Below, in pieces: positions 1 to 14,726 of a stretch of 64,000 nucleotides of DNA. The first letter of the stretch is position 1; each line of letters starts with the position of its first letter. Location of the stretch: positions 124,001-188,000 of the forward strand of contig JAVHZZ010000072.1 of NCBI GenBank assembly GCA_036250195.1, in the 5' to 3' direction. Below the pieces are notes generated by a model. The model was not told where the DNA came from, ran no database searches, and was given only the letters and a program-made list of their open reading frames with translations. Origin of the DNA: Mixophyes australis (Eukaryota > Chordata > Amphibia > Anura > Limnodynastidae). Made by a program: the position numbers and the translations under genes.

Positions 1-3000
1 GATTCATGATTCATGATTTAATTCATGATTCAATTTATGATTCATGATTCATGATTCATAATTTAATTCATGATTCAATTTATGATTCATGATTCAATTC
101 ATGATTCATGATTCATGATTCAATTCATGATTCATGATTCAATTCATGATTCATGATTAAATTCATGATTCATGATTTAATTTATAATTCATGATTTAAT
201 TCATGATTCATGATTCATGATTCAATTCATGATTTATGATTCATAATTCATGATTCATGATTCATGATTCAATTCATGATTCATGATTCATGATTCATGA
301 TTGAATTCATAATTCATGATTAATGATTCATGATTCAATTCATGATTTATGATTCATGATTCATGATTCATGATTCATGATTCAATTCATGATTCATGAT
401 TTAATTTATAATTCATGATTCAATTCATGATTCAATTCATGAATCATGATTCATGATTCAATTCATGATTCATGATTCATGGTTCAATTTATGATTCATG
501 ATTCATGATTCATGATTCAATTCATGATTCAATTTATGATTCTGGATTTAATTCATGATTCATGATTCATGATTCATGATTCATGATTCAATTCATGATT
601 CATGATTCATGATTAAATTCATGATTCATGATTCATGATTCATGATTCATTTCATGATTCATGATTCGATTCTTGATTCTTGATTCATGATTCGATTCAT
701 AAATCATGATTCATGATTCAATTCATGATTCATGATTCATGAATCATGATTCAATTCATAATTCATGATTCATAATTCATGATTCAATTCATGATTCATG
801 ATTCATGAATTATGATTCAATTCATAATTCATGATTCATAATTCATGATTCAATTCATGATTCATGATTCATGATTCATGATTCAATTCATGATTCAAGA
901 TTCATGATTCGATTCATGATTCATGATTCAATTCATGTTTCGATTCATGATTTAATTCATGATTCATGATTCGATTCATGATTCATGATTCAATTCATGA
1001 TTCATAATTCATGATTTATGATTCGATTAATGATTCATGATTCAATTCATGATTCATGATTCATGTTTCATTTCATGATTCATGATTCATGATTCATGAT
1101 TCAATTCATGATTCATGATTCATGATTCAATTCATGATTCATGATTCAATTCATGATTCATGATTCATGATTCAATTTATTATTTATGATTCATGATTTA
1201 ATTCATGATTCAATTCATGATTCATGATTCAATTTATTATTCATGATTCATGATTTATAATTCAATTCATGATTCATGATTCATGGTTCAATTCATGATT
1301 CATGATTCGATTCATGATTCAATTCATGATTCATAAATCATGATTCATGATTCATGATTCATGATTCAATTCCTGATTCATGATTCAATTCATGATTAAT
1401 AATTTATGATTCATGATTCAATTCATGATTCATGATTCAAGATTCATGATTCATGATTCAATTCATGATTCATGATTCAATTCATGATTCGAATCCTGAT
1501 TCAATTTATGATTCATGATTTGATTTATGATTCATGATTCATGATTCAATTCATGATTCATGATTCAATTCATGATTCATGATTCATGATTCATGATTCA
1601 TGATTTGATTTATGATTCATGATTCATGATTCATGTATTAATTCATGATTCATGATTCATGATTCAATTCATGATTCATGATTCGATTCATGATTTTCGA
1701 TTCATGATTCATGATTCGATTCATGATTCATGATTCATGATTCACTTCATGATTCAATTCATGATTCATGATTCAATTCATGATTCAATTCATGATTCAC
1801 TTCATGATTCAATTCATGATTCATGATTCAATTCATGATTCAATTCATGATTCATGATTCAATTCATGATTCATGATTCAATTCATGATTCATGATTCAT
1901 GATTCAATTTATGATTCATGATTCAATTCATGATTCATAATTCACAATTCAATTCATGATTCATGATTCATGATTCAATTCATGATTCAATTTATGATTC
2001 ATGATTCATGATTTAATTCATGATTCAATTCATGATTCATGATTCAATTCATGATTCAATTCATTATTCATGATTCATGATTCAATTCATGATTCATGAT
2101 TCAATTCATGATTCATGATTCAATTCATTTTTCATGATTCATGATTCAATTCATGATTCATGATTCAATTCATGATTCATGATTCATGATTCATGATTCA
2201 TGATTCATGATTCATGATTCAATTCATGATTCAATTCATGATTCATAATTCATGATTTATGATTCAATTCATGATTCATGATTCAATTCATGTTTCGAAT
2301 CCTGATTCAATTCATGATTCATGATTCAACTCATGATTCATGATTCATGATTCAATTCATGATTCATGATTCATGATTCATGATTCATGATTCGATTCAT
2401 GATTCATGATTCATGATTCATGATTCAATTCATGATTCATGATTCATGATTCAAGATTCCTTTTTATGATTCTTGATTCATGATTCATGATTCGATTCAT
2501 GATTCTTGATTCATGATTCAATTCATGATTCATGATTCATAATTCATGATTCATGATTCAATTCATGATTCATGATTCATGATTCATGATTCATGATTCA
2601 ATTCATAATTCATGATTCATGATTCATGATTCAATTCATGATTTATGATTCATGATTCAATTCATGATTCAATTCATGATTCATGATTCATGATTCAATT
2701 CATGATTCATGATTCAATTCATGATTCATGATTCAATTCATGATTCATGATTCGATTCATGATTCATGATGCATGATTCAATTCATGATTCATGATTCAT
2801 GATTAAATTCATGATTCATGATTCAATTCATGATTTATAATTCATGATTCATGATTCAATTCATGATTCATGATTCAATTCATGATTCGAATCCTGATTC
2901 AATTCATGATTCGAATCCTGATTCAATTCATGATTCATGATTCATGATTCAATTCATGATTCATGATTCATGATTCAATTCATGATTCATGATTCATGAT

Positions 3001-3280
3001 TCAATTCATTATTCATGATTCATGATTCAATTCATGATTCATGATTCATGATTCATGATTCATGAGTCAATTCATGATTCATGATTCATGATTCAATTCA
3101 TGATTCATGATTCATGATTCAATTCATGATTCATGATTCATGATTCAATTAATAATTCATGATTCATGATTCATGATTCAATTCATAATTCATGATTAAT
3201 GATTCATGATTCAATTCATGATTTATGATTCATGATTCATGATTCAATTCATGATTCATGATTCATGATTCAATTCATGA
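1..3280 (+). repeat. Irregular satellite segment without clear long-range period
   Basis: The same two units are present, but the segment carries more one-off changes than the rest. Examples are a TCTGGATTTA word near 541, TGATTTTCGATT near 1690, CATTTTTCATG near 2128 and TTCCTTTTTATG near 2458. The landmark words that recur elsewhere (CTAG, GCTGAA, AAATTATG) are absent here. GAATCCTG occurs singly near 1491 and 2289, whereas later it comes in pairs. I found no long second copy of this part inside the window. Either it is an older, less homogenised part of the array, perhaps towards an edge, or its sister copies lie to the left of the window. Confidence 0.7.
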
Positions 3281-3480
3281 TACATGATTCATGATTTATG
3301 ATTTGATTCATGATTCATGATTCATGATTCATGATTCAATTCATGATTCATGATTCAATTCATGATTCGAATCCTGATTCAATTCATGATTCGAATCCTG
3401 ATTCAATTCATGATTCATGATTCATGATTCAATTCATGATTCATGATTCATGATTGAATTCATGATTCATGATTCATGAT
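2841..3480 (+). repeat. Local duplication with 480-base offset
   Basis: The text from about 2841 to 2974 recurs at 3321 to 3454 with an offset of exactly 480 bases, including both members of a GAATCCTG doublet (2888/2913 and 3368/3393). Only a C to G change (ATTCA to ATTGA near 3455) was noticed in the matching part. After about 3480 the copies diverge, the second continuing into TGAGTCA at 3484. This is the first clear ordered structure after the irregular left end. Confidence 0.75.
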
Positions 3481-6400
3481 TCATGAGTCAATTCATGATT
3501 CATGATTCGATTCATGATTCATGATTCATGATTCAATTTATGATTCATGATTCATGATTCAATTCATGATTCATGATTCAATTTATGATTCATGATTCAT
3601 GATTCAATTTATGATTCATGATTCATGATTAATGATTCATGATACAATTCATGATTCATGATTCATGATTCATGATTCAATTCATAATTCATGATGAATG
3701 ATTCATGATTCAATTCATGATTTATGATTCATGATTCATGATTCATGATTCAATTCATGATTCATGATGCATGATTCAATTCATGATTCATGATTCAATT
3801 CATGATTCATGATTCAATTTATGATTTATAATTCATGATTCAATTCATGATTCATGATTCGTTTCATGATTCTTGATTCGATTCATGATTCATGATTCAT
3901 GATTCAATTCATGATTCATGATTCATGATTAATGATTCATGATACAATTCATGATTCATGATTCATGATTCATGATTCAATTCATAATTCATGATGAATG
4001 ATTCATGATTCAATTCATGATTTATGATTCATGAATTATGATTCATGATTCAATTCATGATTCATGATGCATGATTCAATTCATGATTCATGATTCAATT
4101 CATGATTCATGATTCAATTCATGATTCATAATTCATGAATCATGATTCAATTCATGATTCATGATTCAATTCATGATTCATGATTCATGATTCATGATTC
4201 ATGATTCAATTCATGATTCATGATTCATGATTGAATTCATGATTCATGATTCATGATTGAATTCATGATTCATGATTCATGATTCATGAGTCAATTCATG
4301 ATTCATGATTCATGATTCAATTTATGATTCATGATTCATGATTCATGATTCATGATTCAATTCATGATTCATGATTCATGATTCAATTTATGATTCATGA
4401 TTCAATTCATGATTCATGATTCGTTTCATGATTCTTGATTCATGATTCATGATTCGATTCATGATTCATGATTCATGATTCAATTCATGATTCATGATTC
4501 ATGATTCGATTCATGATTCATGATTCAATTCATGATTCATGATTCATGATTCATGATTCATGATTCAATTCATGATTCATGATTCATGATTCATGATTCA
4601 ATTCATAATTCATGATTAATGATTCATGATTCAATTCATGATTTATGATTCATGATTCATGATTCATGATTCAATTCATGATTCATGATTCATGATTCAA
4701 TTCATGATTCATGATTCATGATTCAATTTATGATTCATGATTCATGATTCAATTCATGATTCAATTCATGATTCATGATTGAATTCATGATTCATGATTG
4801 AATTCATGATTCATGATTCATGATTCAATTCATGATTCATGATTCGATTCATGAATCATGATTCATAATTCAATTCATGATTCATGATTCGATTCATGAT
4901 TCATGATTCAATTCATGATTCAATTTATGATTCATGATTCATGATTCATGATTCAATTCATGATTCAATTCATGATTCATGATTCAATTCATGATTCATG
5001 ATTCAATTCATGATTCATGATTCATGATTCAATTCATGATTCATGATTAAATTTATGATTCATGATTCGATTCATGATTCATGATGCATGATTTAATTCA
5101 TGATTCATGATTCATGATTCATGATTCATGATTCAATTCATGATTCATGATTCAATTCATGATTCATAATTCAGGATTCATGATTTAATTCATGATTCAT
5201 GATTCAATTCATGATTCGAATCCTGATTCAATTCAAGATTTGAATCCTGATTCAATTCATGATTAAAGATTCATGATTCAATTCATGATTCATGATTCAT
5301 GATTCAATTCATGATTCATGATTCATGATTCATGATTCATGATTCATGATTCGATTTATGATTCATGATTCATGATTCAATTTATGATTCATGATTCATG
5401 ATTCAATTCATGATTCATGATTCGTTTCATGATTCTTGATTCATGATTCAATTCATGATTTATGATTCATGATTCATGATTCATGATTCAATTCATGATT
5501 CATGATTCATGATTCATGATTCATGATTCATGATTCAATTCATAATTCATGATTAATGATTCATGATTCAATTCATGATTTATGATTCATGATTCATGAT
5601 TCATGATTCAATTCATGATTCATGATTCATGATTCAATTCATGATTCATGATTCATGATTTATGATTCGATTCATGATTCATGATTCATGATTCATGATT
5701 CAATTCATGATTTATGATTCAATTCATGATTCATGATTCATGATTCAATTCATGATTCATGATTCATGATTCAATTCATGATTCATGATTCATGATTCAT
5801 GATTCATGATTCGATTCATGATTCATGATTCATTATTCAATTCATGATTCATGATTCAAGATTCATGATTCATGATTTATGATTCAATTCATGATTCATG
5901 ATTCATGATTCGATTCATGATTCATGATTCATGATTCAATTTATGATTCATGATTCAAGATTCATGATTCATGATTTATGATTCAATTCATGATTCATGA
6001 TTCAAGATTCATGATTCAATTCATGATTCAATTCATGAATCATGATTTGATTCATGATTCTTGATTCATGATTCATGATTCTTGATTCATGATTCATGAT
6101 TCAATTCATAATTCATGATTCATGATTCATGATTCAATTTATGATTCTTGATTCATGATTCATGATTCGATTCATGATTCTAGATTCATGATTCAATTCA
6201 TGATTCATGATTAAATTCATGATTCAAGATTCATGATTCGATTCATGATTCATGATTCGATTCATGATTCATGATTCAATTCATGATTCATGATTCATGA
6301 TTCAATTCATGATTCATGATTCATGATTCAATTCATGATTCAATTCATGATTCATGATTCGATTCATGATTCATGATTCAATTCATGATTCATAATTCAT

Positions 6401-6945
6401 GATTCAATTCATGATTCAATTCATGATTCATGATTCATGATTCAATTTATGATTCATGATTCATGATTCATGATTCATGATTGAATTCATGATTCAATTC
6501 ATGATTTATGATTGCTGAATTCAATTCATGATTCATGATTTATGATTTATGATTAAATTCATGATTCAATTCATGATTCATGATTCAATTCATGATTCAT
6601 GATTCAATTCATGATTCATGATTCATGATTCAATTCATGATTCATGATTCGATTCATGAATCATGATTCATGATTCAATTCATGATTCATGAATCATGAT
6701 TCAATTCATGATTCATGATTCATTTCATGATTCTTGATTCATGATTTATGATTCGATTCATGATTCATGATTCATGATTCAATTCATGATTCATGATTCA
6801 TGATTCATGATTCAATTAATGATTCATGATTCATGATTCATGATTCAATTCATAATTCATGATTAATGATTCATGATTCAATTCATGATTTATGATTCAT
6901 GATTCATGATTCAATTCATGATTCATGATTCATGATTCAATTCAT
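3280..6945 (+). repeat. 3.4-3.7 kb higher-order unit, copy 1
   Basis: Landmarks here recur in the same order in the next copy: GATACATG near 3279 and 6946, ATGATGAATG at 3991 and 7422, the GAATCCTG doublet at 5218 and 8604, CTAG at 6180 and 9707, and GCTGAA at 6514 and 10034. Offsets run from 3,386 to 3,667 bases, the differences reflecting insertions and deletions of whole short units, including the 300-base duplication near 3.6 kb. It is the simplest higher-order unit of the left half and contains the CTAG and GCTGAA landmarks that later copies keep. Confidence 0.8.
3601..4150 (+). repeat. 300-base local tandem duplication
   Basis: Bases 3601-3840 match 3901-4140 at an offset of exactly 300. 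The stretch 3661-3720 is identical to 3961-4020 by eye, including the rare words GATACAATTC and GATGAATG. Nearby differences are small (ATGATTCATG versus ATGAATTATG near 4034). The next 3.4 kb copy has this segment only once, with GATGAATG near 7425, so the duplication belongs to copy 1 or was lost from copy 2. Confidence 0.9.
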
Positions 6946-9900
6946 GATACATGATTCATGATTTATGATTTGATTCATGATTCATGATTCATGATTCATG
7001 ATTCAATTCATGATTCATGATTCAATTCATGATTCGAATCCTGATTCAATTCAAGATTCGAATCCTGATTCAATTCATGATTCATGATTCATGATTCAAT
7101 TCATGATTCATGATTCATGATTGAATTCATGATTCATGATTCATGATTCATGAGTCAATTCATGATTCATGATTGAATTCATGATTCATGATTCATGATT
7201 CAATTTATGATTCATGATTCATGATTCAATTCATGATTCATGATTCAATTTATGATTCATGATTCATGATTCAATTCATGATTCATGATTCAATTTATGA
7301 TTCTTGATTCGATTCATGATTCATGATTCATGATTCAATTCATGATTCATGATTCATGATTAATGATTCATGATACAATTCATGATTCATGATTCATGAT
7401 TCATGATTCAATTCATAATTCATGATGAATGATTCATGATTCAATTCATGATTTATGATTCATGATTCATGATTCATGATTCAATTCATGATTCATGATG
7501 CATGATTCAATTCATGATTCATGATTCAATTCATGATTCATGATTCAATTCATGATTCATAATTCATGAATCATGATTCAATTCATGATTCATGATTCAA
7601 TTCATGATTCATGATTCATGATTCATGATTTAATTCATGATTCATGATTCATGATTGAATTCATGATTCATGATTCATGATTGAATTCATGATTCATGAT
7701 TCATGATTCATGAGTCAATTCATGATTCATGATTCATGATTCAATTTATGATTCATGATTCATGATTCATGATTCATGATTCAATTCATGATTCATGATT
7801 CATGATTCAATTTATGATTCATGATTCAATTCATGATTCATGATTCGTTTCATGATTCTTGATTCATGATTCATGATTCGATTCATGATTCATGATTCAT
7901 GATTCAATTCATGATTCATGATTCATGATTCGATTCATGATTCATGATTCAATTCATGATTCATGATTCATGATTCATGATTCATGATTCATGATTCAAT
8001 TCATGATTCATGATTCATGATTCATGATTCAATTCATAATTCATGATTAATGATTCATGATTCAATTCATGATTTATGATTCATGATTCATGATTCATGA
8101 TTCAATTCATGATTCATGATTCATGATTCAATTCATGATTCATGATTCAATTTATGATTCATGATTCATGATTCAATTCATGATTCAATTCATGATTCAT
8201 GATTCAATTCATGATTCATGATTCGATTCATGAATCATGATTCATAATTCAATTCATGATTCATGATTCATGATTCGATTCATGATTCATGATTCAATTC
8301 ATGATTCAATTTATGATTCATGATTCATGATTCATGATTCAATTCATGATTCAATTCATGATTCATGATTCAATTCATGATTCATGATTCAATTCATGAT
8401 TCATGATTCATGATTCAATTCATGATTCATGATTAAATTTATGATTCATTATTCGATTCATGATTCATGATGCATGATTTAATTCATGATTCATGATTCA
8501 TGATTCATGATTCATGATTCAATTCATGATTCATGATTCAATTCATGATTCATAATTCAGGATTCATGATTTAATTCATGATTCATGATTCAATTCATGA
8601 TTCGAATCCTGATTCAATTCAAGATTTGAATCCTGATTCAATTCATGATTAAAGATTCATGATTCAATTCATGATTCATGATTTATGATTCATGATTCGA
8701 TTCATGATTCATGATTCATGATTCAATTCATGATTCATGATTCATGATTCATGATTCATGATTCGATTCATGATTCATGATTCATGATTCAATTTATGAT
8801 TCATGATTCATGATTCAATTCATGATTCATGATTCGTTTCATGATTCTTGATTCATGATTCATGATTCGTTTCATGATTCTTGATTCATGATTCAATTCA
8901 TGATTTATGATTCATGATTCATGATTCATGATTCAATTCATGATTCATGATTCATGATTCATGATTCATGATTCATGATTCAATTCATAATTCATGATTA
9001 ATGATTCATGATTCATGATTCATGATTCATGATTCAATTCATGATTCATGATTCATGATTCAATTCATGATTCATGATTCATGATTTATGATTCATGATC
9101 CATGATTCATGATTCATGATTCAATTCATGATTCATGATTCAATTCATGATTCATGATTCATGATTTATGATTCGATTCATGATTCATGATTCATGATTC
9201 ATGATTCAATTCATGATTTATGATTCAATTCATGATTCATGATTCATGATTCAATTCATGATTCATGATTCATGATTCAATTCATGATTCATGATTCATG
9301 ATTCATGATTCATGATTCGATTCATGATTCATGATTCATTATTCAATTCATGATTCATGATTCAAGATTCATGATTCATGATTTATGATTCAATTCATGA
9401 TTCATGATTCATGATTCGATTCATGATTCATGATTCATGATTCAATTTATGATTCATGATTCAAGATTCATGATTCATGATTTATGATTCAATTCATGAT
9501 TCATGATTCAAGATTCATGATTCAATTCATGATTCAATTCATGAATCATGATTTGATTCATGATTCTTGATTCATGATTCATGATTCTTGATTCATGATT
9601 CATGATTCATGATTCATGATTCATGATTCAATTCATAATTCATGATTCATGATTCATGATTCAATTTATGATTCTTGATTCATGATTCATGATTCGATTC
9701 ATGATTCTAGATTCATGATTCAATTCATGATTCATGATTAAATTCATGATTCAAGATTCATGATTCGATTCATGATTCATGATTCGATTCATGATTCATG
9801 ATTCAATTCATGATTCATGATTCATGATTCAATTCATGATTCATGATTCATGATTCAATTCATGATTCAATTCATGATTCATGATTCGATTCATGATTCA

Positions 9901-10260
9901 TGATTCAATTCATGATTCATAATTCATGATTCAATTCATGATTCAATTCATGATTCATGATTCATGATTCAATTTATGATTCATGATTCATGATTCATGA
10001 TTGAATTCATGATTCAATTCATGATTTATGATTGCTGAATTCAATTCATGATTCATGATTTATGATTTATGATTAAATTCATGATTCAATTCATGATTCA
10101 TGATTCAATTCATGATTCATGATTCAATTCATGATTCATGATTCATGATTCAATTCATGATTCATGATTTGATTCATGAATCATGATTCATGATTCAATT
10201 CATGATTCATGAATCATGATTCAATTCATGATTCATGATTCATGATTCAATTCATGATTC
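6946..10260 (+). repeat. 3.4-3.7 kb higher-order unit, copy 2
   Basis: This copy follows copy 1 directly and carries the same ordered landmarks. It lacks the second copy of the 300-base segment. Its GAATCCTG doublet at 7036 has CG in both members (second member 7062), while the doublet at 8604 has CG then TG. The right two thirds (from about 8221) also act as the first member of the shorter 2.3 kb tandem pair, so the two periods overlap rather than abut. Confidence 0.78.
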
Positions 10261-10540
10261 AATTTATGATTCATGATTCATGATTCATAATTTAATTCAT
10301 GATTTAATTTATGATTCATGATTCAATTCATGATTCAATTCATGATTCATGATTCATGATTCAATTCATGATTCATGATTCAATTCATGATTCATGATTA
10401 AATTATGATTCATGATTTAATTCATGATTCATGATTCAATTCATGATTCGAATCCTGATTCAATTCAAGATTTGAATCCTGATTCAATTCATGATTAAAG
10501 ATTCATGATTCAATTCATGATTCATGATTTATGATTCATG
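8221..10540 (+). repeat. 2.3 kb tandem unit, first member
   Basis: The text starting at 8221 recurs at 10541, an offset of exactly 2,320, and reads as identical or nearly so for about 780 bases. Later landmarks give 2,271 (CTAG 9707 to 11978), 2,278 (GCTGAA 10034 to 12312) and 2,259 (GAATCCTG 10450 to 12709). Such long near-identity in so low-complexity a sequence shows a recent duplication relative to the rest of the array. Confidence 0.88.
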
Positions 10541-12800
10541 ATTCGATTCATGAATCATGATTCATAATTCAATTCATGATTCATGATTCATGATTCGATT
10601 CATGATTCATGATTCAATTCATGATTCAATTTATGATTCATGATTCATGATTCATGATTCAATTCATGATTCAATTCATGATTCATGATTCAATTCATGA
10701 TTCATGATTCAATTCATGATTCATGATTCATGATTCAATTCATGATTCATGATTAAATTTATGATTCATTATTCGATTCATGATTCATGATGCATGATTT
10801 AATTCATGATTCATGATTCATGATTCATGATTCATGATTCAATTCATGATTCATGATTCAATTCATGATTCATAATTCAGGATTCATGATTTAATTCATG
10901 ATTCATGATTCAATTCATGATTCGAATCCTGATTCAATTCAAGATTTGAATCCTGATTCAATTCATGATTAAAGATTCATGATTCAATTCATGATTCATG
11001 ATTTATGATTCATGATTCGATTCATGATTCATGATTCATGATTCAATTCATGATTCATGATTCATGATTCATGATTCATGATTCGATTCATGATTCATGA
11101 TTCATGATTCAATTTATGATTCATGATTCATGATTCAATTCATGATTCATGATTCGTTTCATGATTCTTGATTCATGATTCATGATTCGTTTCATGATTC
11201 TTGATTCATGATTCAATTCATGATTTATGATTCATGATTCATGATTCATGATTCAATTCATGATTCATGATTCATGATTCATGATTCATGATTCATGATT
11301 CAATTCATAATTCATGATTAATGATTCATGATTCATGATTCATGATTCAATTCATGATTCATGATTCATGATTCAATTCATGATTCAATTCATGATTCAT
11401 GATTCATGATTCAATTCATGATTCATGATTCATGATTTATGATTCGATTCATGATTCATGATTCATGATTCATGATTCAATTCATGATTTATGATTCAAT
11501 TCATGATTCATGATTCATGATTCAATTCATGATTCATGATTCATGATTCAATTCATGATTCATGATTCATGATTCATGATTCATGATTCGATTCATGATT
11601 CATGATTCATTATTCAATTCATGATTCATGATTCAAGATTCATGATTCATGATTTATGATTCAATTCATGATTCATGATTCATGATTCGATTCATGATTC
11701 ATGATTCATGATTCAATTTATGATTCATGATTCAAGATTCATGATTCATGATTTATGATTCAATTCATGATTCATGATTCAAGATTCATGATTCAATTCA
11801 TGATTCAATTCATGAATCATGATTTGATTCATGATTCTTGATTCATGATTCATGATTCTTGATTCATGATTCATGATTCATGATTCATGATTCATGATTC
11901 AATTCATAATTCATGATTCATGATTCATGATTCAATTTATGATTCTTGATTCATGATTCATGATTCGATTCATGATTCTAGATTCATGATTCAATTCATG
12001 ATTCATGATTAAATTCATGATTCAAGATTCATGATTCGATTCATGATTCATGATTCGATTCATGATTCATGATTCAATTCATGATTCATGATTCATGATT
12101 CAATTCATGATTCATGATTCATGATTCAATTCATGATTCAATTCATGATTCATGATTCGATTCATGATTCATGATTCAATTCATGATTCATAATTCATGA
12201 TTCAATTCATGATTCAATTCATGATTCATGATTCATGATTCAATTTATGATTCATGATTCATGATTCATGATTCATGATTGAATTCATGATTCAATTCAT
12301 GATTTATGATTGCTGAATTCAATTCATGATTCATGATTTATGATTTATGATTAAATTCATGATTCAATTCATGATTCATGATTCAATTCATGATTCATGA
12401 TTCATGATTCAATTCATGATTCATGATTTGATTCATGAATCATGATTCATGATTCAATTCATGATTCATGAATCATGATTCAATTCATGATTCATGATTC
12501 ATGATTCAATTCATGATTCAATTTATGATTCATGATTCATGATTCATAATTTAATTCATGATTTAATTTATGATTCATGATTCAATTCATGATTCAATTC
12601 ATGATTCATGATTCATGATTCAATTCATGATTCATGATTCAATTCATGATTCATGATTAAATTATGATTCATGATTTAATTCATGATTCATGATTCAATT
12701 CATGATTCGAATCCTGATTCAATTCAAGATTTGAATCCTGATTCAATTCATGATTAAAGATTCATGATTCAATTCATGATTCATGATTTATGATTCATGA
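10541..12800 (+). repeat. 2.3 kb tandem unit, second member
   Basis: This is the direct sister of 8221-10540. It holds CTAG at 11978, GCTGAA at 12312, AAATTATG at 12659 and the GAATCCTG doublet at 12709. It differs from its sister mainly by gain or loss of whole heptamers, for example after 11327, where one heptamer run is shorter. Confidence 0.88.
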
Positions 12801-13914
12801 TTCGATTCATGATTCATGATTCATGATTCAATTCATGATTCATGATTCATGATTCATGATTCATGATTCATGATTCGATTCATGATTCATGATTCATGAT
12901 TCAATTTATGATTCATGATTCATGATTCAATTTATGATTCATGATTCGTTTCATGATTCTTGATTCATGATTCATGATTCGTTTCATGATTCTTGATTCA
13001 TGATTCAATTCATGATTTATGATTCATGATTCATGATTCATGATTCAATTCATGATTCATGATTCATGATTCATGATTCATGATTCATGATTCAATTCAT
13101 AATTCATGATTAATGATTCATGATTCATGATTCATGATTCAATTCATGATTCATGATTCATGATTCAATTCATGATTCATGATTCATGATTTATGATTCA
13201 TGATCCATGATTCATGATTCATGATTCAATTCATGATTCATGATTCATGATTCAATTCATGATTCATGATTCATGATTTATGATTCGATTCATGATTCAT
13301 GATTCATGATTCATGATTCAATTCATGATTTATGATTCAATTCATGATTCATGATTCATGATTCAATTCATGATTCATGATTCATGATTCAATTCATGAT
13401 TCATGATTCATGATTCATGATTCGATTCATGATTCATTATTCAATTCATGATTCATGATTCAAGATTCATGATTCATGATTTATGATTCAATTCATGATT
13501 CATGATTCGATTCATGATTCATGATTCATGATTCAATTTATGATTCATGATTCAAGATTCATGATTCATGATTTATGATTCAATTCATGATTCATGATTC
13601 AAGATTCATGATTCAATTCATGATTCAATTCATGAATCATGATTTGATTCATGATTCTTGATTCATGATTCATGATTCTTGATTCATGATTCATGATTCA
13701 TGATTCATGATTCAATTCATAATTCATGATTCATGATTCATGATTCAATTTATGATTCTTGATTCATGATTCATGATTCGATTCATGATTCTAGATTCAT
13801 GATTCAATTCATGATTCATGATTAAATTCATGATTCAAGATTCATGATTCGATTCATGATTCATGATTCGATTCATGATTCATGATTCAATTCATGATTC
13901 ATGATTCATGATTC

Positions 13915-14250
13915 AATTCATGATTCATGATTCATGATTCAATTCATGATTCAATTCATGATTCATGATTCGATTCATGATTCATGATTCAATTCATGAT
14001 TCATAATTCATGATTCAATTCATGATTCAATTCATGATTCATGATTCATGATTCAATTTATGATTCATGATTCAATTCATGATTCATGATTCATGATTCA
14101 ATTCATGATTCATGATTCATGATTCAATTCATGATTCAATTCATGATTCATGATTCGATTCATGATTCATGATTCAATTCATGATTCATAATTCATGATT
14201 CAATTCATGATTCAATTCATGATTCATGATTCATGATTCAATTTATGATT
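13915..14250 (+). repeat. 185-base internal duplication
   Basis: A stretch ending in an AATTTATG word, with an ATTCG pentamer and a CATAATTC word inside, occurs near 13915-14063 and again near 14098-14248. The CTAG to GCTGAA distance here is 519 bases against 334 in three other copies, exactly 185 more, so the duplication accounts for the whole excess. Confidence 0.82.
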
Positions 14251-14726
14251 CATGATTCATGATTCATGATTCATGATTGAATTCATGATTCAATTCATGA
14301 TTTATGATTGCTGAATTCAATTCATGATTCATGATTTATGATTTATGATTAAATTCATGATTCAATTCATGATTCATGATTCAATTCATGATTCATGATT
14401 CAATTCATGATTCATGATTCATGATTCAATTCATGATTCATGATTTGATTCATGAATCATGATTCATGATTCAATTCATGATTCATGAATCATGATTCAA
14501 TTCATGATTCATGATTCATGATTCAATTCATGATTCAATTTATGATTCATGATTCATGATTCATAATTTAATTCATGATTTAATTTATGATTCATGATTC
14601 AATTCATGATTCAATTCATGATTCATGATTCATGATTCAATTCATGATTCATGATTCAATTCATGATTCATGATTAAATTATGATTCATGATTTAATTCA
14701 TGATTCATGATTCAATTCATGATTCG

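Larger units (their letters stand above)
10451..14726 (+). repeat. 4.3 kb composite unit, copy 1 (long plus short subunit)
   Basis: GAATCCTG doublets start at 10450, 10924, 12709, 14726, 15226 and 17025. A closely spaced pair (474 or 500 bases) alternates with a single one, so long and short 2 kb subunits alternate. Offsets to the next copy agree: 4,276 (10450 to 14726), 4,302 (10924 to 15226), 4,316 (12709 to 17025), 4,309 (CTAG 11978 to 16287) and 4,323 (GCTGAA 12312 to 16635). This copy carries a 185-base internal duplication near 13.9-14.25 kb. Confidence 0.82.

Noticed and set aside
180..200. TATAAT and TATA-like words (TTTATAATTCATG and similar, repeated through the window)
   Set aside because: They are one-base variants of the heptamer and have no transcript, gene or matching upstream element next to them.
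430..450. Short perfect palindromes such as GAATCATGATTC as terminator or cruciform sites
   Set aside because: They arise wherever an A-axis heptamer lies beside a T-axis one. They are a by-product of the unit symmetry, with no T tract or gene end.
8221..12800. Gene conversion tracts inferred from the identical 780-base stretch
   Set aside because: Recent duplication explains the identity equally well, and I cannot measure identity along the copies by eye.
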